From Ceratodon purpureus (Eukaryota; Streptophyta; Bryopsida; Pseudoditrichales; Ditrichaceae): a DNA stretch of 64,000 nucleotides. The position numbers and the translations under genes are program-made. The stretch lies in contig CM026426.1 in NCBI GenBank assembly GCA_014871385.1, positions 38,843,799 through 38,907,798 of the forward strand, in the 5' to 3' direction. Of this stretch, positions 47,196 through 56,880 are shown piece after piece. The notes under the pieces are model-generated. The model saw only the letters and a list, made by a program, of their open reading frames with translations. It searched no databases and had not been told where the DNA came from. The first letter of the stretch is position 1. Every line of letters starts with the position of its first letter.

Positions 47196-47700
47196 GAAGA
47201 TGGAGAGGGAGAGTGAGAGTGACGAGTAGAGATTGCGAGGGAGAGGGACATGGACATGGAGAGGGGGTGACCACGCGTGAGAGAGAGAGGGAGTGGCCGC
47301 GAGAGAGAGGGAGAGGGAGGGAGAGGGAGAGGGAGAGGGAGAGGGAGAGGGAGAGGGAGAGGGAGAGGGAGAGGGAGAGGGAGAGGGAGAGGGAGAGGGA
47401 GAGGGAGAGGGAGAGGGAGAGGGAGAGGGAGAGGGAGAGGGAGAGGGAGAAGGAGAGGGAGAGGGAGAGGGAGAGGGAGAGGGAGTGGCTGCAAGGGAGA
47501 GGGAGAGGGAGAGGGAGAGCGACAGGGAGTGACCGCGAGGGAGAGGGAGTGGGAGAGGGAGAGGGAGAGGGAGAGGGAGTGGGACAGGGAGAGGGAGAGG
47601 GAGTGGGACAGGGAGAGGGAGAGGGAGTGGGACAGGGAGAGGGAGAGGAAGAGGGAGAGGGAGTGGCTGCGAGGGAGAGGGATAGGGGTCGGGAGTCGCG
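47196..47700. repeat. GAGGGA hexamer array
   Basis: This is a purine-rich simple repeat, perfect over about 47,305-47,485 and interrupted on both sides by GTGGC- and GACAGG-type variants. Long frames of Arg-Glu on one strand and Ser-Pro or Leu-Ser on the other are artefacts of the repeat. Such GA-rich tracts can form triplex DNA. Confidence 0.95.
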
Positions 47701-47954
47701 TTGAGACAGGGAGAGGGGGGAGGTAGGGAGGGAGGGTGGGTGGTCTTCCAAAAAAAAGTGTGTCTCTGAACTCTCTTAGACCGAGGAGGGGGGGGCCTGC
47801 CGATTCCACAGAGAGTATTATGTGGAGGAAGGGTTCCTCGGGAGCCGGCCAGGATTTCAAGGGGACTCCTTGTCCCCCGTCGCGGGGGGGACTCCCTATC
47901 CCTGCTCGCGGCGGGACTCTTTGTCCCGCGTCGCGGCGAGACTCGAGGCTCGCA

Positions 47955-48176
47955 GCTGGGGAGTCGGAAATCGGGAGTCGGGAGTCGGGAGTTGGGAGTC
48001 GGGAGTCGGAAGTCGGGAGTCAGGAGTCGGGAGTCGGGAGTCGGGAGTCGGGACTCGGGACCCGAAACTCGGAACTCGGGATTCGGGACTCGGGACTCGG
48101 GTCTTGGAACTCGGGACACGGGTCTCGGGTCTCGGACTCGGGACTTGGAACTGGGGTCTCGGGACTCGGGACTCAT
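47955..48176. repeat. TCGGGAG heptamer minisatellite
   Basis: About 30 copies of a 7-bp unit TCGGGAG, drifting to TCGGGAC. The open frames within it are by-products of the repeat. Confidence 0.92.
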
Positions 48177-48502
48177 TTAAATTACAGAACCAAAGCAAAA
48201 ATAAAAATAAAAAATAAAAGTAAAAACATTAATCAAATGACATAATAAAGGGAAAGAAAAGGAAATCAAAATCAATAATTTAAAGATTAAAATGATAGTG
48301 TGAATAAAGATTAAAAACATAACAACTTTAAGGTTGTCATTATAACTCGCATTTATAGTACTTCCAAAATGGTACACGGTTTACAAAAACCTCTACACAA
48401 GGGCATTGAACCTGCCAAAGAGGCACCACTCCACTGAGCAACACGGTACCCCAAAATTTGCACACATTCCTAGCCAATTTCTAGGCTACCATCTACAAAT
48501 GT

Positions 48503-48952
48503 CTAGGCTACTTCATCCTCAACTACATCCGCTTTGTTTTCTGGGGCAATGATCTCCTCCACACGCGTTGCATCTTCTTCCAACTTCGGCCGATAAGCCT
48601 GTGCCGCCTCTCGATCTTCGAAGCCCAACCAATAGGGATGAGAATCAGAATCATAGTCTTCAGCATCTTCCATCTGCATGTGGACAGTCTCCCCTTCATA
48701 TTCAACAATGGTGAGAATGAGGGTATCTCCCCTACATCCATAAGGCACCCATTGACCTCCAAAGAAATTGCCCTCCTCCTTCGGCTCCTCATCCTTTGGC
48801 ACCTCCACCTTGGGCATCTCCACCTTGGGAACCTCCACCTTCGACACCTCCACCATGGATCCTCCAGAACTGGATTCTCCCCTTCCCCTCTTCTTGCCAA
48901 TTGTCTTCGAGCACTGCCCCTTGGAAGCCACCTTCACCACCTTGCAAACCAT
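48503..48952 (-). CDS. small acidic hypothetical protein with VEVPK repeats
   Basis: The start at 48,952 is preferred (MVCKVVKVASKGQC...) because the frame above it runs into a Leu/Ser-rich simple-sequence stretch. The product has 149 residues: a basic head (KTIGKKRGRGES), five or six repeats of a VEVPK-type pentamer, and an acidic folded-looking tail with PYGCRGDTLILTIVEYEGET and YWLGFEDREAAQAYRPKLEE. The frame is intact. I do not know the family. The gene diverges from the plus-strand gene at 49.8 kb across a GC-rich spacer with hairpins. Confidence 0.45.
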   Translation of the reverse strand: MVCKVVKVASKGQCSKTIGKKRGRGESSSGGSMVEVSKVEVPKVEMPKVEVPKDEEPKEEGNFFGGQWVPYGCRGDTLILTIVEYEGETVHMQMEDAEDYDSDSHPYWLGFEDREAAQAYRPKLEEDATRVEEIIAPENKADVVEDEVA

Positions 48953-49808
48953 CTTTCTAAAGAGAAAAAGGAGGGAGAGAAGAGGAGAGAGAGAAGAGGA
49001 GAGAGAAAGAGAAGATAGAAGGAGAAGAGAGAAGAAGAGAAGGAGAGGAGAGACGAGTCCGAATGGAGAGGAGAGAGTGAGAGAGAGAGTGAGAGAGAGA
49101 AGTGAGGAGAGAAGTGTGAGTTGTGAGGGAGAGTGGGACCCCTTATATCGGCCCCACCAAGCCCTCACGGCCGCCTCCTCTTTGTAGGCTGGGAGGCGGC
49201 TCCCTCCCAACCCTGGAAGAAGCCCTCCCTCCTTAGGGTTGGGAAGGTCGCTCCTTCCCAATCACGAGGAAGGGAGCCTCCTCCCAGGGTTGGAAGGGCG
49301 CCACCCTTCCAACCCTCAAGGGAGGAGAGGAGGCCGCCGCCTTCCTTAGGCGGCGGCCACCGATTGGGGGCGGTGGCCACCCTCAGGCGGCGGCCTTGCC
49401 CTAAGGGCTCTCGGTACCGAGATTCCCCATGGTGATGGGGCTCTCGGTACCAAGGGTCCCTAGTAGGGACTCTCGGTACCGAGAGCCCTATCACCATGGG
49501 GGCTCTCGGTATCAGGTGGCCCTCCCGGCCATAGGGCTCTCGGCACCGAGAGCCCTCTTCAATGGGTTTTAATGGGCATCCCCCTTGATGAAGGGGGCCA
49601 CCCGGCCCTTTATAAGTAGGGCGCCTTTGCGGCGCCCCCCTTTCTGACCTAACCCTGGTGAGAGAGGCGCCCTTTATAAGGGCGTCCCTCCTTCCCCTCT
49701 TCTCACAATCTCTCCTCCCTCCCTTCTCATACTCTCTCCTTTCTGTGCTCTCCCCTCTTCTCATTCCTCTCCCTCTTTGCTTCTCTTTCTGTTTTTTCGA
49801 ACTTCAGG
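48953..49808. promoter_or_regulatory. spacer between two divergent MULE genes
   Basis: The spacer runs from the start of the minus-strand acidic gene to the start of the plus-strand gene at 49,809. It contains CTCTCC/GGAGAG-rich tracts near both genes, resembling pyrimidine-rich plant leaders, and the hairpin cluster. A TATAAG sequence occurs near 49,610 and again at 49,675 (CCTTTATAAG), and TTATATCGG near 49,143 on the other side. This is a likely two-way promoter, inferred from layout. Confidence 0.4.
49390..49556. repeat. cluster of five CTCTCGGTACCGAGAG hairpins
   Basis: Cores lie near 49,416, 49,446, 49,475, 49,508 and 49,535, spaced about 30 bp. Some are perfect inverted repeats, others have drifted on one arm. 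The core is the same as in the intron satellite at 43.8-44.3 kb, but the spacing and flanks differ. Confidence 0.85.
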
Positions 49809-50078
49809 ATGGCGGGGCCGCAGTCGGAGGTGGAGATGAAGAGCTTCTTTGGGGACGTGCGTTTCATCGAAGTCATTCTGGAGATTGAGGCTGAGGTGGA
49901 GGAGTACTCTCGGATTTTGAGGGAGAACATCGTGTATTCCAAGGACCTCACTGCAATTTGGAACTATGAGGCAGGCATTGCGTTTTCTCGACTTGTCGAC
50001 ATCTGCAAGTACACCTGGGAGCCGCCTTCCATAGAGCTTACCCGTATACGGGGTTCTTCTAGAATTAGCTTGGCTTAG
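49809..50078 (+). CDS. small hypothetical protein in the MULE (89 aa)
   Basis: The ATG in GGATGGCG context opens an intact frame: MAGPQSEVEMKSFFGDVRFI, two amphipathic helices (EVILEIEAEVEEYSRILREN), and a basic end. No family is recognised. Coding-looking pieces continue in the same direction at 50.39-50.74 kb (ESEADDDDGDEGDVQTSALV), so the true product may be longer through splicing. Confidence 0.42.
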   Translation: MAGPQSEVEMKSFFGDVRFIEVILEIEAEVEEYSRILRENIVYSKDLTAIWNYEAGIAFSRLVDICKYTWEPPSIELTRIRGSSRISLA

Positions 50079-50384
50079 CTTTGGTGTAGCTAGTAATTAA
50101 AGAGCGGATTTGTCCTAATTGTGCTAGCGCGGGTCGGCCTATATTATGTACAAGTTTTATCATCGATTAATGGAGAAGCACAATTGAACAAGATGAAACG
50201 CATGCGGCTTCATTGTTCTAGATCCGCAAGTTTCTTAGCTAATGGCTTAGTATGTGGTGAGTCCATTGCATTTTGTTTTCAGGTTTCAAGCATAATTGGA
50301 AGTTACTTTTCGTGTTGATTTTGGTGGATGAAAGATGTGCAAGCTGGTTCAAAGATATGGAAGGATACTAGAGTATCGATTGCC

Positions 50385-50790
50385 CCAAAATGAACGGATT
50401 GCACAGTAGAGACCTACGATACATGTCCATTTTCTACCTCAACAGCGAAATTATCACAGCAATGAATCTGAAGCGGACGATGACGACGGAGATGAAGGAG
50501 ATGTCCAAACTTCCGCTCTTGTGTTGACTGCCAACTTTTATATTGGCTGAGTGGAAGGTGTTCCTCGTTCAAGTAAAGAGCTTCCTCCAGATTCTACTGG
50601 CTTCCCAATTCCAAGATTGCCTTCCACATAGGAAGGTCAAGACACCATGCAAACTTCCGCTCTTGTGTTGACTGCCAACTTTTATATTGGCAAAGTGGAA
50701 GGTGTTCCTCGTTCAAGTAAAGGTATTTTGCAAGGTATTTTGCTCCTATTTCAAATCAGATGTCCATACAATCTATTCACCATGATGTCA
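50385..50790 (+). pseudogene. coding pieces near the right MULE end, with internal duplication
   Basis: One frame reads LPQNERIAQ, then an acidic NESEADDDDGDEGD run, then QTSALVLTANFYIG and VEGVPRSSK, the last two repeated. TAG and TGA codons interrupt it. A 73-bp unit occurs at 50,506-50,578 and again at 50,650-50,722 with two differences. It is probably the last exon(s) of the gene starting at 49,809. Confidence 0.4.
50506..50722. repeat. 73-bp direct duplication
   Basis: Copies at 50,506-50,578 and 50,650-50,722 share 71 of 73 bases, 144 bp apart. The near identity makes the duplication recent compared with the decay of nearby genes. Confidence 0.9.
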
Positions 50791-50959
50791 TGATGACGTC
50801 ACCCTAATTTTTGTACGAGAAAGAGAGGATATCTGCACATGAGACATCTTTTTTTATGCGGATATGTTCACAAAACCCCATACATGGGGTGACATTTCTT
50901 GAAAAATGTTTCAAAATATGAGCTTAAAATGCGCAGTCTAAGGCGACACTAAACCCTAG

Positions 50960-51034
50960 ACTGGTCCTAAAATTTCCAATTTACCGCTCACCGATTTCTG
51001 CTCTCCGCTCTCCGCTCACATACGACCTTTCCCC
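50960..51034 (-). repeat. MULE right terminal inverted repeat
   Basis: Read inward from 51,034 on the minus strand: GGGGAAAGGTCGTATGTGAG, then CGGAGAGCGGAGAGCAGAAA, then GTGAGCGGTAAATTGGAAAT. It mirrors the left end including the iterated GAGCGG words. Confidence 0.75.
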
Positions 51035-51044
51035 TGTAATGAAG
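51035..51044. repeat. MULE target-site duplication TGTAATGAAG, right
   Basis: Identical to 35,890-35,899. In the reading frame of gene C it encodes part of ...LCNE, so the insertion fell in the last codons of that gene. Confidence 0.85.
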
Positions 51045-51855
51045 ATTGTCTCATAGACTTAGTATGTTGGAAACATAATAGAACTTCAGGTAGTGCGTCT
51101 TGAAAAAAATATCACGTTGGCAACAAAGTGAGGGAATGGGAGATGGCTTTTCCGAACTGCCTTGATGAAAACACGTGCAGTGTTTTGGATAGTGTTCCTT
51201 AGAGCAGCGCGTTGGAAACAAATTGCTGTCATGTACAATGCTCGTTTGAATAGACAGTTAGAGACTAAGCAATATTTTTGAGGATCATAAGTAGAAAAGG
51301 ACTTATATGTAACCAACAGCCGTGATAGTAAATTGTGTATGGCTGTATTTCTGTATCAATAAACTTGTTTTTTAATAAATTGTGTCAACGCCTCTTTGAG
51401 ATGACCTCATCACTTTATAGATGATAGGAAGAAGTGCAAGGATGCTCTAGTGCTTTGAATGTTGGAAACAAATGTAAGTTGGAAATACGTGGTGCCAATT
51501 TGTAGCATGTTTCAAGGATATCGCTCCAATGGCAACAAGTGTGCTTTGCAAATTACAATACACATGAAGATTCTGAGCACATCATGGCTCTTATATGTAT
51601 ACATCCTCACACCAAGTGTTCATCAATACAATTAAAAAATATTGTATCCATGCAATATAGAAGAAATTACATTTCTACTCCCATCAAGGTTGATATGCAC
51701 GAAAGTGGAGTTGGGAAATTTAAACATGATGGAAACATTCATGAGTACTTCTAACGTTTAAGTCTATGTTCTAAACAAAAGGCCTAAATCATGTTTCCAA
51801 CACCATGTTCCACCACCAACCACTCTAAGTCCCAAAGCATGTCGTATGTTGGGCA
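51045..51855. other. decayed parent-element DNA without a clear gene
   Basis: The last codons of gene C lie at the left edge. After that I see only short frames. GTTGGAAACAAAT-type words occur near 51,066, 51,211 and 51,461. Confidence 0.45.
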
Positions 51856-54315
51856 CTAGGTGCTCGTAATGCTGTCCATCAATGCATCTAGTTTTGCAAC
51901 ATCAGAGGAAGATGGAGGAGACTGCTCTAAACTAGAAGAAACGTGAGATGGAGACTCTTTAGTGGCAACTTTAGTACTAGCAGCTATTATGACAGCATCG
52001 GTGGCAATTGCAACTCAAATGTTGGTGACACCTTCGGCAGCACGTATAGTGAGACCTTCGGCGTTGACAACATCAACCTCCATAGGCTGCAACTATCCAC
52101 CCCTTGACTATGGACCCACTACAAGTTGCAAACCTGCAATTGCGTCTTTCATTTCATCCTCCTTTTTTCTTTGTTGTCTCTACCTCTTTGTCCTTTGAAA
52201 TGCCTTGTCCCTCCTTTTTGCAGGCTTCATATTCGTTCTTGTGTCGGGGCATCTTCTCTCCCTTTCTTTTGGCTACATGTTCATTTGGTGTTGAATAAAG
52301 ACCACATCCATTCTCAACACTAGCAACAAGCTCTAGAAGGCGAGTCTTCAACAATTGGTTTCCAATAACAATAATAGAAACTAGTATAACAAGTTGTTGC
52401 AAACAAAGAGCCCCAAAATTGTTTGAGTTTATAAGTTATGAAGTTTCTAGCAACCATTAAAACATCCAGGAAACTAACAATAAGTTGGGAACGACAAGTC
52501 AAGCAAGTGGAGAAGACTACCAAAACTCCTTGTTGGAAAGAACTACAATACAATTGGTGGAACCAGAAAGCGCTCCAAAAAAACGTACTATGAAGAGCTA
52601 AGTATGTCACATCTTCAACGATGGCTTCAATCTTCTTAGATGCTTGCTCTCGGAATATAAAACAAAAAAATCTCCAAATGTATTTTATAGGACAAGACAA
52701 AGGAGTGGAGATTTTATGCTCATCTTTACCAACCACAGGTAAAGGTTCTAGATTCAACGTTGCCATCTTTTGAGTTGGTTTACCCTCAAATGTACTAGAG
52801 CTTGCTCTCTTCCTTATCATGAAGATGTCAGCTTGTTTGTTTGATTTACCATCTAGCTCAACAAGTGACTTGTTGTTTGCAGTGTCTTTGGTGGCTTGTA
52901 GTTTTGGTGTTGCCAATGCATCAAACCTCCAGGCTTCTATCCACCAAGAGTCGCCTTCCTTTTTTCACTGAGAACATGCACGACCTCTTGCAAGAAGTTC
53001 TGCCCACAAACACCAAGGATAGAATAAAAAACCACAAGATAAAGGAAACACGGTGTTGGCAACAAACTTGAGTTGGCACCGTGGACAAGGTTTGTCTAGT
53101 TCAAGAACTAGGGCCACAGCCGCATCCAACCCTTTATTTCCAACAGGCGCTTTCGGCTTGATGGATGCTTGAGCTGCTTTCTCGACGTTGCAGTGCTCCT
53201 CGAGTTGTGCTAGTTCTTCCTCTATCTTCTTATACTTCTCTGCAGCAACAGCCTTGCCCTCATATGCTGCAGAACTGTCGATGTCATCCGCGTCCCACTC
53301 CAGATTGTTTTCTTGAATCTTGCCCTCAAGCTTGCAACCTCCCTATTGTTAAGGATTTTCATCTCCCCATTCCCGGCTCACTGTAGTTCCTTGCCCTTGC
53401 TGCGCAAATACGTTGCTTGTGTTTGGAGGCGTTCATCCTCTGCTCCAAACTCAAATTTCTCCTCATCAAGTTGCAACGAGGCTTGTCTCCTAGTCTTTTC
53501 CTACACCCTAAGCTCCTTATTCTTTCGTAGCCTTCCTCCAGCAAATCTTTGAGCTTGCCGGTTCCACTGCCCTTTGTACTACCACCAGTATCTTGCTGGA
53601 ACAGTTCCTTCATGTTGCCAACTATAGCCGACCCTCCACCATCATCCCATGTTTTGCAAACTTCATTCATAAACGTTGCCACCTCCTTCAGTATGAATTC
53701 AAGCTGACACCTGATAGCTAGAGGCCTCAACTTCATGGGATTTTGCTGAGCGTGGGAAAAAAATTTCTCACTAAACACAGCTGGTGCTCCTACCTAATTG
53801 ACAAGGTTGCCTTTCTTGAAATGGTAGATGCATGCCTGCAAGAAGGACTAGCTGAATGCTTTGTTATCTGGTGCTTCTCCGTACACTTCCATGTAGAGTT
53901 AATTGTACTTGGCCTTTGCCTCTTCATTGCAACATTGCTAGAAGTAGTGGCAATTCTTGTTGACACCTTTGCCAAGTGGCCACACTTGATTGTACCAAGA
54001 CCTCGGAACCATGGCTTTGGAGACCTTGGTGGGCATGGGTCCTTTGTTGTTGAGCCCAAACGCATCTACAAAAATATTTGGCGGATACGTCGTGTTGTTC
54101 CTCTTCAATTGCATCCGTGCCAATGCTTAGAGGCGCTCAAGCAACTTCGGTGGAATGCCTTTCAATTCGAATGGAGTCTCCCACTCCAAGCTTGTAATCC
54201 CCTCTGGTCCTGGTTTGACCTCCTTGTTCTTTGGAGAACGCTCATGCTCCTCCTCGGCCACGGCTTTCGCTTTTACTCGGCTTTTGGATTGCAACCTCCT
54301 CTTAGACGAACTCAT
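51856..54315 (-). pseudogene. parent-element gene A, decayed coiled-coil protein
   Basis: The ATG at 54,315 opens MSSSKRRLQSKSRVKAKAV, a basic head, then SLEWETPFELKGIPPKLLER. After a stop the frame goes on with YPPNIFVDAFGLNNKG, MPTKVSKAMVPRSWYNQVWP and CHYFQQCC-like sequence. Later pieces are FSHAQQNPMKLRPLAIRCQL, EFILKEVATFMNEVCKTWDD, LKDLLEEGYERIRSLGCRKR, and a long coiled coil. The end (VATKESPSHVSSSLEQSPPS) is Ser/Thr-rich and stops at 51,856. Many stops and frame changes interrupt it. I do not know a named family. The same direction and style as gene B suggest one element. Confidence 0.42.
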
Positions 54316-56880
54316 GTTGGAAACAAGCTTGATATAGGGAAATGGAAGGACAATTAGAAAGAACAAGAGGTGCAAAAACAATGGCGGGCAATAAAAAAGG
54401 TAGACGCGGGAATGGAGAGCGAGTGAATGTTGAAAATGACGAAAGATAAAAGAAACAATAAAAACAAGCTTTGTGCAGAAACAAGCTCAAAGGAAGTGGA
54501 AAGTCAGTGAAAGTGAGTGAGGAAACTAGAAATAGTAGAAAAGTACTGGGACGGTAGGAATTGAATGCAATTGGCTTTGAAAGACGTTCAACATAAAGGG
54601 GGTGGCAACAAAGGATTGTTGAAGTAATCAAGTAAGGCAACCACATGAAAATGCAATGATGGAACCCTATGGATATGTGACTTATTGAAGCTTACATGAC
54701 ATCACCTCCATATGATGGGTAATTGTGAAAAACACTTCAAGCAATGGTGTAGATTTTGTATCCCATGTAATTCATTAAGATAATCTGAATTTATTTTGGA
54801 TGAAATTTTGGTGGATTTGCATTAAATTTTGTATATAGCCTCATTACATATACAAATCAAACCATGCTGGAAGCACAAGCTTTGTTTCCAACAAGTCATC
54901 ACTCGCAACTATTGGCTTTGTTTCCAACAAGTTGTTACTACCAACTGGTGATTACTTCTTTGACAATTTTCACACATTCCATAAAAATCATAGAATGGAA
55001 ACAAGTTTATTATATAAGCAATAATAAAATTTGTTTGATTATAAATTCAAACCTAAAAATATCGACAGATCAAAAGAGAAAACTTAACATTATTTTCTAA
55101 AGAGGAATATATAATTAAAATTAAATAACCTTTTTGTTCACATTTTTAACTTACAAAGTAGAGTTTGTTTTTGTATCTTAACATCTTGTCCAAAAAGGGT
55201 GAAAAAGTTGATTCCTCTCAATATAAAAATCTTTTAAAGATATCACATTTTTCAAATTTTATCAAATTTTTACCAACCATATTTAAATATTTAAATTAAA
55301 GGTACATATTTGATTTCTTGCAACACTATCTTGTGATTATTTAGGTAATGGGTAGAAAATTTGATATTTTTTAAAAACATTAATTTTTAAAAAAATTTAA
55401 AGTTTGATATAATTTGGAGAAAACATGACTTCAAGCACACTCAATTTGATGATAGAAAAATAAGACTATATAGCACCTTTAAAAGTAGAAGTTTGAAATG
55501 TAGGAATAGTAAAAAAATTAAAACCTCAAGAGGTTAGATAAGAAATGTGAAGAAGGATAAAATATGATAGAGGACAAGATTTATAGTTAAGAAAATAAAA
55601 CCATTCTTTTACTTATGATTTCCAAAAAGGATTGTTTGATTAAAGGTTTAAAACAACAACAAAGTTCAAGCACCTTCAAAATCTCAATCTTCACTATGCT
55701 TTGAATACCATGTCTAGTTTTGGTTATGACACTAAAGGCTTGGATATTCAAATAGCACATTCCAAAGGTTAATTCAATAAACTAGTACAAAAGTGCATTG
55801 GTTATTACATTTAAAGATTAGAAGGTAATAAAGACATTTGTCAATGTGACTTTCGTGTTTAATTTCAAACCAAAATATGCACAATTTATCCTCGATACTT
55901 TGTATAGTATTGACAGTTTCAAAGAAGTCCATTTCTTATTACACTTTTTAATGATTTATAGAGATTTCATAAAAACCATAGAATGGAAATAGGCCCAACA
56001 CATAAATAATATTATTTCAAATTTTCAAATTTTCACCGACCATAATGAAATTCTAAAATAGAAGGTACATATGTGATTTCTAGCAACACCATTATGTAAG
56101 CAGTGAATGGTAAATAGCAAATTCAAAGTCTTTAGAAAACAATTGTTTTATTTATTTATTTATTTTAAATTTAAAAATTTGATTTAACTTGAAGAATTAA
56201 AGGCTTCACGAACTCTCTACTTGACGATGCAATTAGATTTTAGATGGAACCTATTATTGTAAAAGTTTGAAAGGTATGAAAAGTAGAAATATAAAAGTCT
56301 TAATAGGTTGAATAAGACATATGAAAAAAATAGTGGAAAATTAAAAAAGAAAACAGAACGCAAAAAAACATCAAAAAACACCAAAACTAATAATATAATA
56401 AAACAAAATAAAATCTCAAAATGTTAGATTCGAAGTCTTTTGGGTTTGAGTGGTTAATTTTTGTTTTGACTTGAAAAATTATATTAATCTCATAACGAGA
56501 TCATCAATTTTGATAAAATTATTGTTTGTAGATAACTTAAAATTAAGAAGTTATAAAAATAAAACAATAAAGCAAAAAAAATATAATAATTACATTGAAT
56601 AAATCATTGAAAACTCTATGATATTTAGAGTGAATTTCTTGCAAATCTCATAGTGCATAATCTTCAATATCAAGATGTATTTTGGATGGATTTGCATTAA
56701 ATTTTGTAGATAGCCAAAATTACATATACAAACCAAACCATGATGGAAGCACATACGAAGTATTCAGCTACAAGCTCTCTTTCCAACATGTTGTTACTAC
56801 CCACTACTAAGTTGTTTCCGAAAGGTCATTTGTAGCAATTACTAACTTTGTTTCCAACACATCAACACTCCGACCATCTT
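54316..56880. other. very AT-rich spacer within the parent element
   Basis: Poly-A and poly-T runs are frequent and no frame is convincing. TTTGTTTCCAACAAG words occur near 54,881 and 54,916, in the orientation opposite to those near 51 kb. I see no RNA gene. Confidence 0.5.

Larger units (their letters stand above)
35900..51034. mobile_element. 15.1 kb Mutator-like element (MULE) carrying a ParB-DNA methyltransferase gene
   Basis: The two ends are inverted and similar: the left reads GAGGGAAGCTTGTATGTGAGC and the right, on the other strand, GGGGAAAGGTCGTATGTGAGC, about 19 of 23 identical, with looser similarity further in. A perfect 10-bp duplication, TGTAATGAAG, flanks them. Inside, in order, are a small gene (plus), a MULE transposase gene (minus), a small basic ORF (plus), a seven-exon ParB-methyltransferase gene (plus), a GAGGGA array, a heptamer minisatellite, a small acidic gene (minus), a hairpin cluster, and a small gene (plus) with further coding pieces near the right end. 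Several genes carry stops, so this copy is unlikely to move by itself. It inserted into an older element. Confidence 0.8.

Noticed and set aside
47103-48245. Long frames on both strands (Arg-Glu, Leu-Ser and Ser-Pro repeats)
   Set aside because: They exist in many frames at once because the DNA is a hexamer or heptamer repeat without stops; none has a non-repeat domain.
35900-51034. Helitron or Polinton as the class of the large element
   Set aside because: It has inverted ends and a 10-bp duplication, which Helitrons lack, and it has a MULE transposase; no protein-primed polymerase, capsid or retroviral-type integrase frame is visible in it.
54316-56880. Scaffold/matrix attachment region or replication origin in the AT-rich stretch
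   Set aside because: High AT content alone is not evidence; the same composition is found throughout 54-64 kb.
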